Shown: positions 1 to 9,006, counted from the stretch's first letter. The stretch: 64,000 nucleotides of DNA from Flavobacterium ajazii (GCF_010614725.1 NZ_JAAEHL010000010.1:1-64000); one strand, 5' to 3'. Program-made: numbers and translations. Notes: a model not told the origin generated them from the sequence alone.

Positions 1-640
1 ACCAACACCTGGACTGTTAAAGACGACTGTGGTAACACTTCTGATACTTTCACGCAAGTAATTACCATCGAAGACACCACCGCGCCTACATGGGCTACTG
101 AAATGGGTTCTTTAAATGTAACTCTACAATGCAGCGATCTTTCAGGATTAGAAAATGCTCAGGAAATGTTCCCAACAGCTTCTGACTTATGTGATACTGA
201 TGTTTCAAACATTGTAAAAGTAAGTGGTCAGTTTATCGCTTCTGAAAGTTGCTCAAACGCCGGAACTTACACCAACACCTGGACTGTTAAAGACGACTGT
301 GGTAACACTTCTGATACTTTCACTCAAATAATTACTATCGAAGACACCACTGCTCCAACATGGGCTACTGAAATGGGTTCTTTGAATGTAACTCTACAAT
401 GCAGTGATCTTTCAGGTTTGGAAAACGCTCAGGCAATGTTCCCTGTGGCTTCAGATCTTTGTGATACTGATGTTTCAAACATTGTAAAAGTAAGTGGTCA
501 ATTTATGGCTTCGGAAGGTTGCTCAAACGCCGGAACTTATACCAATACATGGACAATAAAAGACGATTGCGGAAACACTTCTGATACTTTCACTCAGGTG
601 ATTACTCTGGAAGATACAACACCACCAATGTTTACAGGAA
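1..640 (+). repeat. 270-bp tandem coding repeats
   Basis: Bases 1-270 and 271-540 are copies of one 270-bp (90-codon) unit differing at roughly one base in ten by eye; a third, more diverged unit starts at 541 and fades near 640. The period is an exact multiple of three, so reading frame is kept. The array probably continues to the left of the window. Confidence 0.9.
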
Positions 641-1941
641 ATCTTCCTTTAGATATTACCGTTTCATGTGATGCTGTCCCTGAACCAGCAACTATAGAAG
701 TTTCAGATAATTGCAATAGCAATTTACCAATTGTTTTTTCTGAAACAAAAAGCAATATCCAAAATGAATGTCTTACAAATTACACTTTAACTCGTACCTG
801 GACAACAAGTGACTGCAGCGGAAATACTGCTTCTCACACTCAGGTTATAACAGTAAGAGACATAACTGCACCTACAGGAACTGCCCCTGTGAGTGTGGCT
901 AATTTACAAAGTATTGCCAACATACCCGCCGGAAGCCCACAAGACATAATAGATGCAGCAGATAATTGCAGCGAGAGCGTAAACATCTCGATAAGTGATT
1001 CGAACAATGGAGGAAGCGGCTGTGATGGAAATGCATATGTCTTAACCAGAACTTATACCTTAACAGATTGTGCAGGTAACAAAACTGAACTAGTACAAAC
1101 CTTTACTGTTGAAAATAAAATTTCAGTAACGGGAATAGCTTCAAATGTTACCTGCTTTGAAGGCAGTAACGGCTCTATTTTAGTAACTAACAGCCCTGGT
1201 TCAACTGTTGTAATTACAAATCAGAACAATGAAGTTGTAGGAAATACTAATTTACGTGCAGGAGTATACACACTTACAGCAACATCATCGGTTAATACTA
1301 ATAATCAGATTTGTTCTGCAACAGCTACTGTAACCATCACACAGCCTTCAAATGTTATTATCAACCTTAACAGTGAAGCTTGTAATGCTGATTCCTCAAC
1401 TCTCGACTTATCAGGTTTATTGCCTGAAGAAATTTCAAAAACAGGAATCTGGACAGACACAAACAGTACTAATGCATTACAAGGAAACATCCTTACTGTT
1501 TTTGGTCTTCCATTGGGCAGTTACACATTTGAATATAAAACAACAAATGAAGATTGTCCAAGAAGCGTATCATTGAATTTACTGGTAAATGATGACTGTA
1601 GAGTATTAGCTTGTGAAAAAGTATTAGTGCACAATGCTTTCTCTCCTAATGGTGACGGTATAAATGATTTATTCAAAATTGATAATATTGACCAGACTAC
1701 CTGTTATCCTGAAAATACTGTAGAAATCTATAATCGTTGGGGAATATTGGTTTTCGAAACCACTAATTATAACAATCTCACCAACGCTTTTGACGGAACT
1801 TCCAGAGGCCGAACTACCATCAAACAATCTGAAGGACTGCCTACCGGAACATACTTTTACATCATAACCTACAAATCGTTTGATAATAACAACGTAGCAC
1901 ACACTAACAAACAAGACGGTTATCTCTATTTATCAAAATAA
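1..1941 (+). CDS. Giant repetitive T9SS-exported surface adhesin, SprB-like (5' end outside window)
   Basis: The frame is open from base 1, so the start lies upstream; 646 residues are visible. The N-terminal part has two near-identical 90-residue repeats and a diverged third, each with paired cysteines and the phrase KDDCGNTSDTFTQ, resembling HYR/Ig-like modules of gliding adhesins. Next comes a stretch like an SprB repeat (SNVTCFEGSNGSILV) and then a C-terminal domain beginning VHNAFSPNGDGINDLFKI and containing YNRWGILVFE and LPTGTYFYII. That ending matches the gliding-motility-associated, type-B sorting domain used for export by the type IX secretion system. Downstream sprF-like and OmpA-like genes fit the sprB-sprF arrangement of Flavobacterium johnsoniae (from memory). 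The likely role is a cell-surface adhesin moved by the gliding machinery. The specific identity (SprB itself or a paralogue) cannot be settled from the tail. Confidence 0.85.
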   Translation, partial: TNTWTVKDDCGNTSDTFTQVITIEDTTAPTWATEMGSLNVTLQCSDLSGLENAQEMFPTASDLCDTDVSNIVKVSGQFIASESCSNAGTYTNTWTVKDDCGNTSDTFTQIITIEDTTAPTWATEMGSLNVTLQCSDLSGLENAQAMFPVASDLCDTDVSNIVKVSGQFMASEGCSNAGTYTNTWTIKDDCGNTSDTFTQVITLEDTTPPMFTGNLPLDITVSCDAVPEPATIEVSDNCNSNLPIVFSETKSNIQNECLTNYTLTRTWTTSDCSGNTASHTQVITVRDITAPTGTAPVSVANLQSIANIPAGSPQDIIDAADNCSESVNISISDSNNGGSGCDGNAYVLTRTYTLTDCAGNKTELVQTFTVENKISVTGIASNVTCFEGSNGSILVTNSPGSTVVITNQNNEVVGNTNLRAGVYTLTATSSVNTNNQICSATATVTITQPSNVIINLNSEACNADSSTLDLSGLLPEEISKTGIWTDTNSTNALQGNILTVFGLPLGSYTFEYKTTNEDCPRSVSLNLLVNDDCRVLACEKVLVHNAFSPNGDGINDLFKIDNIDQTTCYPENTVEIYNRWGILVFETTNYNNLTNAFDGTSRGRTTIKQSEGLPTGTYFYIITYKSFDNNNVAHTNKQDGYLYLSK

Positions 1942-1947
1942 ACACTA

Positions 1948-1983
1948 TTTGTAATTCGGTGCACCCCTGCGCCGAATTACAAA
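1948..1983 (+). promoter_or_regulatory. Intercistronic stem-loop between adhesin and sprF-like gene
   Basis: TTTGTAATTCGG (1948-1959) is the exact reverse complement of CCGAATTACAAA (1972-1983), with a 12-nt loop. No T-run follows on the plus strand, so it is not a standard terminator. It starts 6 bases after the adhesin stop and may act as a processing, mRNA-stability or attenuation element. Confidence 0.6.
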
Positions 1984-2088
1984 ATAATCAATACAAAATC
2001 CTTGTTTGAGTAAGTGAATAGAGGGCTTATTGTTAAGGATTTTCAGTGATAAAAATCATTAGTAATAATTGCAAAAAAAATATCTACT

Positions 2089-3006
2089 ATGAGAACAAAA
2101 TTATTTTCCTTCGTTATTATGTTTGTATCCATGGTAAGTTTTGCACAGCAGGATGCTCAATTTACGCAATACATGTACAATACCATAAATGTCAACCCTG
2201 CTTATGCAGGTTCTCGTGGAGCTTTAAGCATTTTCGGTTTATACCGTACACAATGGGTAGGACTTGACGGCGCTCCTGAGACAGGCTGTATTTCTGTAAA
2301 TTCTCCAATAAACAACAGTAATTTGGGAGTCGGTCTTTCTTTAGTAAACGATAAAATAGGACCTACAAATGAGAATAATATCTCCGTTGACCTTTCGTAC
2401 ACTATTCAGACATCTGCAGATTTTAAACTGTCTTTTGGTATCAAAGGAACAGCCAATTTGTTTAATCTTGATGTTAATAAACTAAATCCGGATGTAGCTG
2501 GAGATCCTCAATTTCAGGATTTTGACAATAAATTCTCTCCAAATGTAGGAGCCGGGATTTATTATCATTCAGACAAAGCTTATTTGGGATTATCTGTACC
2601 AAACTTTATAGAAACAAATCGTTACAATGACAACGACATTGCTATTTATAAAGATAAAATCAATTATTATTTTATTGCAGGTTATGTTTTTGATCTGGAT
2701 AAATATCAATATATAAAATTCAAACCTGCTTTACTGACCAAAATGGTAGAAGGAGCCCCACTACAAGTCGATGTATCCGCCAATTTTATGTTTATAGACA
2801 AATTTGTAGTGGGTGTTGCTTACCGTTGGAGTGCTTCACTGAGTGCTATGGTTGGATTTCAAATTTCAGACGGTCTTTATCTCGGATACGGTTATGATCG
2901 TGAAACCACCAACCTGAGTAACTATAATTCAGGATCGCACGAGATATTTCTGCGTTATGAATTCGTCACCAAAAATGGTAAAATGACAACTCCTCGTTTC
3001 TTTTAA
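2089..3006 (+). CDS. sprF: PorP/SprF family type IX secretion system outer-membrane protein
   Basis: 305 residues with a signal peptide ending near ...VSFAQQ. The mature start, QDAQFTQYMYNTINVNPAYAGSRG, is split by the usual AYAGSRG phrase of the PorP/SprF family, followed by alternating beta strands of an outer-membrane barrel and an aromatic C-terminus (RYEF...TTPRFF). Family members assist secretion or surface anchoring of a partner adhesin encoded next door; F. johnsoniae SprF is needed for SprB localisation. It lies 147 bp after the adhesin and 11 bp before the OmpA gene, consistent with one operon. The symbol sprF is by family and context; it may serve a different adhesin than SprB. Confidence 0.85.
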   Translation: MRTKLFSFVIMFVSMVSFAQQDAQFTQYMYNTINVNPAYAGSRGALSIFGLYRTQWVGLDGAPETGCISVNSPINNSNLGVGLSLVNDKIGPTNENNISVDLSYTIQTSADFKLSFGIKGTANLFNLDVNKLNPDVAGDPQFQDFDNKFSPNVGAGIYYHSDKAYLGLSVPNFIETNRYNDNDIAIYKDKINYYFIAGYVFDLDKYQYIKFKPALLTKMVEGAPLQVDVSANFMFIDKFVVGVAYRWSASLSAMVGFQISDGLYLGYGYDRETTNLSNYNSGSHEIFLRYEFVTKNGKMTTPRFF

Positions 3007-3017
3007 AAATAGTTATT

Positions 3018-4943
3018 ATGAAAAATTTTATACTCCTTTGCTTCACAATGGTAAGTGTTTTTTCATTCAAATGTTATTCCCAACAATCGAAAGTGAACGC
3101 TGCTGATAAAAAATACGATGGCTATGCTTATATCGATGCCATAAAGACCTATGAGAGAGTAGCCCGGAAAGGATACAAATCTGAAGACATGTTTAAAAAA
3201 CTGGGGAATGCTTATTATTTTAATTCTGACTTTGAAGGGGCTTCCAAATGGTATGGAGAATTATTTGCCATGAACCCAAGTCCGGAATCTGAGTTTTATT
3301 ACCGATATGCCCAATCTCTAAAAGCAACAGGGCAAACCGCACAGGCTAATAAAATCCTTGACGAATTTAATTCTAAATACAAAGATGACAACCGTGGCAG
3401 ACTTTATAAAGAAAACGTAAATTACCTTGATAAAATCAAAGCCAACTCAGGTCGTTATAATATTGAAGACGCCGGCATCAACTCCCAATATTCTGACTAC
3501 AGCACTTTTGTGACTAATAATAAAATCTATTTTGCTTCAGCAAGGGATACCGGTAATTTTTCGAATCGCAAACACAAATGGACAGGCGAATATTTTACCA
3601 ATTTATATGTTACAGATGTTGATTCTGCCAAAGTAAAAAAATTCAAAACTGCATTGAATACTAAATTCCATGAATCTTCTCCCGTACTTACAAAAGACGG
3701 AAAAACAATTTATTTCACACGTAATAATTATTTAGATGGAAAAAAAGGAAAAAATGAAGACAAAATTACTTTTATCAAGATTTACAAAGCAACTCTCGAA
3801 AATGGCAAATGGACTAATATTAGAGAACTTCCCTTCAGCAGCAACAATTACAGTACTGCTCATCCTGCACTTAGTCCTGATGAAAAAACTTTATATTTTA
3901 CTTCAGATATGCCCGGAAGTATTGGGCAGTCTGATATTTTTAAAGTTAGTATCAATGAAAAAGGTGAGTATGGAACTCCTAAAAATCTAGGAAAATCGAT
4001 TAATACAGAAGGCAAAGAAACATTTCCGTATGTTAGCGATGAAAACGAAATTTACTTTTCTTCAGACGGACATCCCGGGCTTGGCGGTCTTGATGTTTTT
4101 GTAGGTCAGATAGAACCAGACGGAAGCATTAGTGATATCGAGAATCTGGGTGCCGATATCAATTCACCTAAAGATGATTTTGCCTATACGATTGATACTG
4201 CTACAAGAAAAGGGTATTTTAGTTCCAACAAAGACGGTGGAAAAGGTTCTGACGACATCTATAAGTTTTTAGAAACAAGACGATTAAAATGCGCCCAGGA
4301 ATTATATGGTCTTATTACCGATGAAGCTACCGGAATGATTTTGCCCGGGGCAAAAGTTAGCTTGTATGACCGGAATCTTGATCTTAAAAAAACGTTCATC
4401 GCAGATGAAACCGGAAATTACAATTTTCAGGTCGAATGTGACGAAACGTATTATGTAAGAGCTGAAAAACCTGAATACAATACCAAAGAAGTAAGCATCA
4501 AAATACCTGATAAAACCGGTAAAACAAATCTTCCGATTGCTTTGGAACCTGCTAAATGTAAAGTTGCAATTGGCGATGATTTAGGAAAATGTTTTGGTAT
4601 AAAAATGATTTATTTTGACCTTGACAAATCTAACATCAGAGAAGAAGCTGCTTTGGATTTAGAAAAAATATTAGATGTTTTAAACGATAATCCAAAAATG
4701 AAACTGGACATACGTTCTCATACAGACAGCAGAGCAAGTCATAAATACAATGAATCTTTGTCTGACCGAAGAGCGAAATCTACCATAGAATGGCTTATTA
4801 CCAATGGTGTGGCAAAAAACCGTTTAACCGGCAGAGGCTACGGTGAGACACAACTTGTAAACCAATGCGCTGATGGTGTAAAATGTACAGAAGAAGAACA
4901 TCAGGCAAACAGAAGAAGCGAATTTATTATTACAGCTTTATAA
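3018..4943 (+). CDS. OmpA-family protein with TPR, PD40 propeller and C-terminal peptidoglycan-binding domain
   Basis: 641 residues. Order seen: signal peptide (about 1-22, ending FKCYSQQ); TPR-like helices (about 25-130); PD40/WD40-like propeller repeats with YFASAR, IYFTRNN, LYFTSD and IYFSSDG blades (about 150-405); a carboxypeptidase-regulatory-like beta sandwich (LYGLITDEATGMILPGAKV, about 430-510); and an OmpA C-terminal domain (IYFDLDKSNIREEA, then LDIRSHTDSRAS and NRRSEFIIT) expected to bind peptidoglycan. This layout is typical of the OmpA proteins found beside sprF/porP genes and related to PorE. Its role is probably to tether a T9SS-linked surface complex to the cell wall. It is the third gene of the operon, and a strong terminator follows. 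Confidence 0.85.
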   Translation: MKNFILLCFTMVSVFSFKCYSQQSKVNAADKKYDGYAYIDAIKTYERVARKGYKSEDMFKKLGNAYYFNSDFEGASKWYGELFAMNPSPESEFYYRYAQSLKATGQTAQANKILDEFNSKYKDDNRGRLYKENVNYLDKIKANSGRYNIEDAGINSQYSDYSTFVTNNKIYFASARDTGNFSNRKHKWTGEYFTNLYVTDVDSAKVKKFKTALNTKFHESSPVLTKDGKTIYFTRNNYLDGKKGKNEDKITFIKIYKATLENGKWTNIRELPFSSNNYSTAHPALSPDEKTLYFTSDMPGSIGQSDIFKVSINEKGEYGTPKNLGKSINTEGKETFPYVSDENEIYFSSDGHPGLGGLDVFVGQIEPDGSISDIENLGADINSPKDDFAYTIDTATRKGYFSSNKDGGKGSDDIYKFLETRRLKCAQELYGLITDEATGMILPGAKVSLYDRNLDLKKTFIADETGNYNFQVECDETYYVRAEKPEYNTKEVSIKIPDKTGKTNLPIALEPAKCKVAIGDDLGKCFGIKMIYFDLDKSNIREEAALDLEKILDVLNDNPKMKLDIRSHTDSRASHKYNESLSDRRAKSTIEWLITNGVAKNRLTGRGYGETQLVNQCADGVKCTEEEHQANRRSEFIITAL

Positions 4944-4965
4944 ATAACCAAAAACCAATAACCTC

Positions 4966-4991
4966 AGCTACCTTTCGGGGTAGCTTTTTTT
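4966..4991 (+). terminator. Rho-independent terminator of the adhesin-sprF-ompA operon
   Basis: AGCTACC (4966-4972) pairs with GGTAGCT (4979-4985) around a TTTCGG loop and is followed by seven T residues. Confidence 0.85.
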
Positions 4992-4996
4992 CAAAA

Positions 4997-5031
4997 AAAG
5001 TCGTTGTAAACATGACCTTACAACGACTTTT
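4997..5031 (-). terminator. Terminator of the CAP lipoprotein gene
   Basis: AAAAGTCGTTGTA (4997-5009) and TACAACGACTTTT (5019-5031) form a perfect 13-bp stem. Read on the minus strand it is followed by a T-run, so it ends the minus-strand gene. Two convergent terminators thus sit back to back. Confidence 0.8.
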
Positions 5032-5060
5032 AATAACTAAACCTGAATACTAACTTTCTT

Positions 5061-5558
5061 CTAAATTTTTGCAAAAATATTGGTATAATATTTTTTACCT
5101 GTTTCTGCATCAATTTTAATGGCAATACCAAAATGGGTATAATCGCCCTCTATATTTTGTTTATGGCTCGGACTCTCCAACCAGGCCTTTACTGCTGCTT
5201 CTGAAGTTTGATAATTATAAGCCACATTCTCACCCACCTTTTTTGCACCTAAAACACTGGTGATATTCTCTGACCTTGCAACAAAATCATTATGATTTAC
5301 CACTTTGTTGGCAATCATGTAAAAATCATGTTCTTCGGATTTGTATGAAATATGATTTATTCTTTCTAAAGCATTTAGTCCAATACTTAGACGATGTTTG
5401 TTTATCAAATCAAGTGCTTCCAGTTCTGATTCATTATAAGTATAATCAGTAACAAGTTTAGATTGAGAATCATCAATACCTTCAGCTGAATCTGAAGAAC
5501 ATGAATTAAAAACAAAAACAAGTGCAAAAAGCAACATTGCCTGAAGCCATTTTTTCAT
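5061..5558 (-). CDS. CAP (SCP/PR1) domain lipoprotein
   Basis: 165 residues. A lipoprotein signal peptide ends at the lipobox FNSCSS (Cys near residue 20). The rest is a CAP domain of the bacterial YkwD type: NKHRLSIGLNAL at the start, then SEEHDFYM, HNDFVARSENI, GENVAYNY and SPSHKQNI, with the conserved His/Glu positions present. CAP proteins of this class are secreted or surface-exposed; most bacterial ones have no proven activity, although peptidase or lipid-binding roles have been proposed. It is alone on the minus strand, convergent with the OmpA operon. Function beyond family membership cannot be read from the sequence. Confidence 0.85.
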   Translation of the reverse strand: MKKWLQAMLLFALVFVFNSCSSDSAEGIDDSQSKLVTDYTYNESELEALDLINKHRLSIGLNALERINHISYKSEEHDFYMIANKVVNHNDFVARSENITSVLGAKKVGENVAYNYQTSEAAVKAWLESPSHKQNIEGDYTHFGIAIKIDAETGKKYYTNIFAKI

Positions 5559-5720
5559 AAAATTGGTTGCATGTGTGTAAATAAATTGTGGGGCAACTTA
5601 TTTAAATCTGTAAATAAAATAATTTAATTATCGTTTTAAAATAACAAAATTACCGTTCAACAACCAAAATTAATCGATAAAAAGCACAATTTAAGCATTT
5701 TAACAACCAAAAATCTTACA

Positions 5721-6365
5721 CTATGGTGCAAGCCTGTCAATTTTCCAGGTAAAATCAGACTGACTGAAATAACGAATTCTGTCATGCAGGCGGTTAGGTC
5801 TTCCCTGCCAGAATTCAACTTCTAAAGGAGTCACTAAAAATCCGCCCCAATGTTCCGGCCTTGAAATAGTTTTTCCTTCAAATTCTTTTTCCAGCTGTTT
5901 TAATTTTTCTTCCAAAAATGATCTGGACGGAATCACTTCGCTCTGATTTGAAACAACAGCTCCTAATTTGCTTCCGTCCGGACGTGAATCAAAATAATTG
6001 TCCGAAATAATTTCAGACGTTTTTTGGGCAATTCCTTTAATGATTACCTGACGTTCCATATTAGGCCAGAAAAAAGATAGACAAACATGCGGATTAGCTG
6101 TAATTGCTTTTCCTTTTTCAGAATTGTAATTGGTGTAAAATATAAAGCCTTCTTCAGAATATTTCTTCAGTAAAACCACACGGGACTTCGGAAAACCATC
6201 TAGTCCAATTGTCGAAACCGTCATGGCGTTTACTTCTCCTACTCCTCCAAAATCTTCCACTTCATGAAACCATCTGTTAAAAAGGTTAATCGGATCTTCA
6301 GGAATTGTCGTTTCAAGCAATTCGCTTTTTTCGTATGATTTTCTATAATTGCTTAAATCGCTCAT
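5721..6365 (-). CDS. pdxH: Pyridoxine/pyridoxamine 5'-phosphate oxidase
   Basis: 214 residues, the usual PdxH length. It oxidises pyridoxamine- or pyridoxine-5'-phosphate to pyridoxal 5'-phosphate with FMN, the last step of vitamin B6 cofactor synthesis and salvage, in the cytosol. Family hallmarks seen: AMTVSTIGLDGFPKSRVVLLK at the FMN-binding start, FYTNYNSEKGKA, LSFFWPNMERQV, and the C-terminal signature FWQGRPNRLHDRIRYF followed by the very end WKIDRLAP. It is the last of a minus-strand series; 92 bp holding GTTTCAA heptamers separate it from rnz. Confidence 0.95.
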   Translation of the reverse strand: MSDLSNYRKSYEKSELLETTIPEDPINLFNRWFHEVEDFGGVGEVNAMTVSTIGLDGFPKSRVVLLKKYSEEGFIFYTNYNSEKGKAITANPHVCLSFFWPNMERQVIIKGIAQKTSEIISDNYFDSRPDGSKLGAVVSNQSEVIPSRSFLEEKLKQLEKEFEGKTISRPEHWGGFLVTPLEVEFWQGRPNRLHDRIRYFSQSDFTWKIDRLAP

Positions 6366-6380
6366 AGTTTTAGTTTTTTT

Positions 6381-6408
6381 GTTTCAAGTTTCAAGTTTCA
6401 GGTTTCTC
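6381..6408. repeat. GTTTCAA/GTTTCAG heptamer tract
   Basis: Four consecutive 7-mers (GTTTCAA, GTTTCAA, GTTTCAG, GTTTCTC) between rnz and pdxH. The same heptamer occurs at 7884-7911 and 47983-48003. Confidence 0.7.
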
Positions 6409-6457
6409 AGAAGAAAACTTAGAACCTTAGTATCTTAGAATCTCAGGACCTTTAAAA

Positions 6458-7363
6458 TTAAAATTCAAACGAAACCCCGTCATCACCCAAAAGTACATTC
6501 GGAAAAATGGTTTCAGCTTCTTTTTTAAAAGGTTCAATTCCTTCGTATCGTGTCGAATAATGACCTAAAATCAATTGCTTTACATTTGCTTTCACTGCTA
6601 TCGTTGCCGCTTCTTTTGCTGTAGAATGTAATGTCTTTTCTGCCAAAGGAGCTTCTGATTCCAAAAAGGTAGATTCATGATACAAAACATCTACATTTTC
6701 GATGATCGGAATAATAGCTTCATTATAAACTGTATCTGAACAAAAAGCGTAACTCATTGCCGGAACCGGATCAAAAGACAGTTTCTCATTTTCAATTACC
6801 CTTCCGTCATCAAGCGTAATATCACCACCGTTTTTTATCTTTTGATAATATGCTACGTGAATATCATATTGCTGTACCGCTTCTATATTCAGCTTTCTTT
6901 CTGCGGGCTTTTCCTGAAACAAATATCCGTTGGTATAAATGCGGTGTTTCAGCGGAATCGTTTTTACAATCACTTTCTGATCTTCAAAAATCACTTCACT
7001 TTCTTTAGATTCTAATTCATGAAAAAACAAGGAATAAGTTGTCCAGGATTCTGTTAATTTTAATTGAAGCAGAATAAGTTCTTTAATTCCTTTCGGTCCG
7101 TAAATATGTAAATCGGTTGTTCTTCCCAAAAGGGAAAAAGTCGAAATAGTTCCAATCAATCCATACAAATGATCTCCGTGAAGATGCGAAATAAAGATGT
7201 GATTGATTTTAGAAAATTTGATTTTGTTTTTTCGAAGCTGTACCTGAGTTCCTTCGCCACAGTCAATCAAAAACAATCGGTTTTTAATTTCTAAAACCTG
7301 CGAAGTTGGGTTGGTAATCGTTCTGGGAGTAGCCGCATAGCAGCCAAGTATCGTTAATTTCAA
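6458..7363 (-). CDS. rnz: Ribonuclease Z
   Basis: 301 residues, full length for the short RNase Z form. This zinc-dependent beta-lactamase-fold nuclease removes 3' trailers from tRNA precursors. Seen: N-terminal strand MKLTILGCYAATPR, metal-binding motif ISHLHGDHLYGL, the second metal ligand region MSYAFCSDTVYN, and the C-terminal LILGHYSTRY His motif. It lies 96 bp after a small conserved gene with which it commonly co-occurs in flavobacteria (from memory). Confidence 0.95.
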   Translation of the reverse strand: MKLTILGCYAATPRTITNPTSQVLEIKNRLFLIDCGEGTQVQLRKNKIKFSKINHIFISHLHGDHLYGLIGTISTFSLLGRTTDLHIYGPKGIKELILLQLKLTESWTTYSLFFHELESKESEVIFEDQKVIVKTIPLKHRIYTNGYLFQEKPAERKLNIEAVQQYDIHVAYYQKIKNGGDITLDDGRVIENEKLSFDPVPAMSYAFCSDTVYNEAIIPIIENVDVLYHESTFLESEAPLAEKTLHSTAKEAATIAVKANVKQLILGHYSTRYEGIEPFKKEAETIFPNVLLGDDGVSFEF

Positions 7364-7391
7364 TTTTATGTTTATTCGTTAATTTGGTAAA

Positions 7392-7439
7392 TCGTTTAAT
7401 TGTCTAAAATTAAATCAAATCGATTAAACAATTAAACGA
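7392..7439. repeat. TCGTTTAATTGT inverted repeat
   Basis: TCGTTTAATTGT (7392-7403) and ACAATTAAACGA (7428-7439) are exact reverse complements between the small gene and rnz. Related GTTTAATCG-type words recur at 9007-9092, 37702-37770 and 48860-48966. Confidence 0.6.
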
Positions 7440-7459
7440 ATAAACAATTAAAATCAATT

Positions 7460-7792
7460 TTAGAATCCAAGATCTCTTTCAATTTCTTCCATTTCGATAA
7501 TATCGTGTGCTTCTAAAAGTGAAGGCACAACAGTCAATTTAACTGAAATTGCATTGAAATCAAGATCTGAAACCACAATTACAAACGATTTTTTTGACTT
7601 TTTCTGCTGTTTTGAAAGCGGTAAAAAAAGTTTCAAATCATTTTCTGTCAAAGTCGTATCGGCAGATAAATCGATTATAATATTGTGTTTTTCAAAGGTT
7701 TTAAACTGCTGCGTTACTTTTTCAAGGAAAGAATTAACATCTCCCTGAGTATCCTTAATAGTAACGGTATGTCCTTTTTGATCTACTTTCAT
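7460..7792 (-). CDS. Small conserved protein upstream of RNase Z (STAS-like size)
   Basis: 110 residues with no signal peptide or membrane segment. Alternating strands and helices (NIIIDLSADTTLTENDLKLFL, SFVIVVSDLDFNAI) suggest a small alpha/beta fold of STAS-like size, but I do not recognise a catalytic or binding motif. The same gene next to rnz is sometimes itself labelled ribonuclease Z in flavobacterial genomes; it has none of the metal-binding motifs, so that label is not supported here. A perfect -7 box sits about 45 bp upstream of its start, suggesting it heads a two-gene unit with rnz. Confidence 0.7.
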   Translation of the reverse strand: MKVDQKGHTVTIKDTQGDVNSFLEKVTQQFKTFEKHNIIIDLSADTTLTENDLKLFLPLSKQQKKSKKSFVIVVSDLDFNAISVKLTVVPSLLEAHDIIEMEEIERDLGF

Positions 7793-7836
7793 TTTATAAT
7801 TTGTGGGGCTTATATAAAAATTGATATTTCTGAAGG

Positions 7837-7844
7837 CAAATGTA
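7837..7844 (-). promoter_or_regulatory. -7 promoter box for the small gene upstream of rnz
   Basis: TACATTTG on the minus strand matches TAnnTTTG. Predicted transcript start is near 7832, about 40 nt before the start codon. No clear -33 TTG was seen. Confidence 0.5.
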
Positions 7845-7883
7845 CAAAGTTTTTTTCTTTGTTGTTTCTGGTTTGGACTTGAT

Positions 7884-8058
7884 GTTTCAGGTTTCAGGTT
7901 TCAGGTTTCAAGTTACGTTGTTAGGCTGAGCGGAGTCAAAGCCCTTTATTAGAAAGACTCTCTGCATAAAACCCTTCACCAAAGTTTATCCTGAGCGAAG
8001 CCGAATGGACTCAAGATGGCATCACATTTCAACAACTTGAAACATTAAACTTGAAACA
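7884..8058. repeat. Composite intergenic repeat: heptamers plus two CTGAGCG words
   Basis: Four GTTTCAG/GTTTCAA heptamers (7884-7911) are followed by TGAGCGGAGTCAAA (7927-7940) and TGAGCGAAGCCGAA (7992-8005), then inverted heptamers CTTGAAAC (8037-8044 and 8051-8058). The CTGAGCGAAG word is a common dispersed intergenic repeat in flavobacteria (from memory). No gene was found in this 275-bp gap. Confidence 0.65.
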
Positions 8059-8067
8059 AAAAGAAAA

Positions 8068-8994
8068 CTACTGAATCTTAGAAGCCAAAAGATAAATAAC
8101 TGCCATTCTAATCGCAACACCATTTTCCACCTGATTCAAAATTACTGAATGATCAGAATCCGCAACTTCAGATGTAATCTCTACTCCCCTGTTGATTGGT
8201 CCAGGGTGCATGATTACGATTTCTTTTCCTAGCGAATCCAAAAGCGGTTTATCGACTCCGTATTGTTGCGCATACTCACGTGTTGATGGGAAGAAATTCA
8301 CATCCATACGTTCGTTTTGAACACGAAGCATATTGGCAACGTCACACCATTCTAAAGCTTTACGTAAATTCGGTTCAACCGTAACACCAAGCGATTCGAT
8401 ATATCTCGGAATCAGTGTTTTTGGACCGCAGACTTTTACTTCTGCGCCCTGCATCTGCAAAGCATATATGTTGGATAAGGCAACTCTCGAATGCAGAATA
8501 TCGCCTACAATAACTACTTTTTTTCCGGCAACATCACCCAGTTTTTCTCTGATAGAATAACTATCCAATAAAGCCTGAGTTGGATGTTCATGCGCTCCGT
8601 CTCCGGCATTTACGATACTGGCTTTGACATTTTTAGATAAAAAATAAGCCGCTCCGGGATTGGAGTGGCGCATTACAACCATATCTACTTTCATCGAAAG
8701 GATATTATTTACAGTATCAATCAGAGTTTCTCCTTTTTTAACGGATGACTGAGCTGCAGAAAAACTGATGACATCAGCAGATAAACGTTTCTGAGCTAAT
8801 TCGAAAGAGAGTTTGGTTCTTGTACTGTTTTCGAAGAAAATATTGGCAATGGTAATATCTCGTAATGAAGGAACTTTTTTAATTGGTCGGTTAATGACTT
8901 CTTTAAAATGATCTGCCGTTTCAAAAATCAGGTTTATATCATTTTCGTTGATATATTTGATTCCTAATAAATGATTTACGCTTAATTCTTTCAT
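8068..8994 (-). CDS. pyrB: Aspartate carbamoyltransferase, catalytic chain
   Basis: 308 residues, normal for the catalytic subunit. It condenses carbamoyl phosphate with aspartate in the first committed step of pyrimidine synthesis. Carbamoyl-phosphate binding loop FFENSTRTKLSFE, the SSVKKGET loop, HPTQALLD, and the MHPGPINRGVE segment are all present, so the active site looks intact. No regulatory chain gene (pyrI) lies beside it. It follows pyrR on the same strand with a 101-bp repeat-containing spacer, making control by PyrR plausible but not shown. Confidence 0.95.
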   Translation of the reverse strand: MKELSVNHLLGIKYINENDINLIFETADHFKEVINRPIKKVPSLRDITIANIFFENSTRTKLSFELAQKRLSADVISFSAAQSSVKKGETLIDTVNNILSMKVDMVVMRHSNPGAAYFLSKNVKASIVNAGDGAHEHPTQALLDSYSIREKLGDVAGKKVVIVGDILHSRVALSNIYALQMQGAEVKVCGPKTLIPRYIESLGVTVEPNLRKALEWCDVANMLRVQNERMDVNFFPSTREYAQQYGVDKPLLDSLGKEIVIMHPGPINRGVEITSEVADSDHSVILNQVENGVAIRMAVIYLLASKIQ

Positions 8995-9006
8995 GTTTAA
9001 TGTTTA

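Noticed and set aside
1..540. Non-coding or CRISPR-like direct repeats
   Set aside because: The period is 270 bp, in frame, and encodes an adhesin module.
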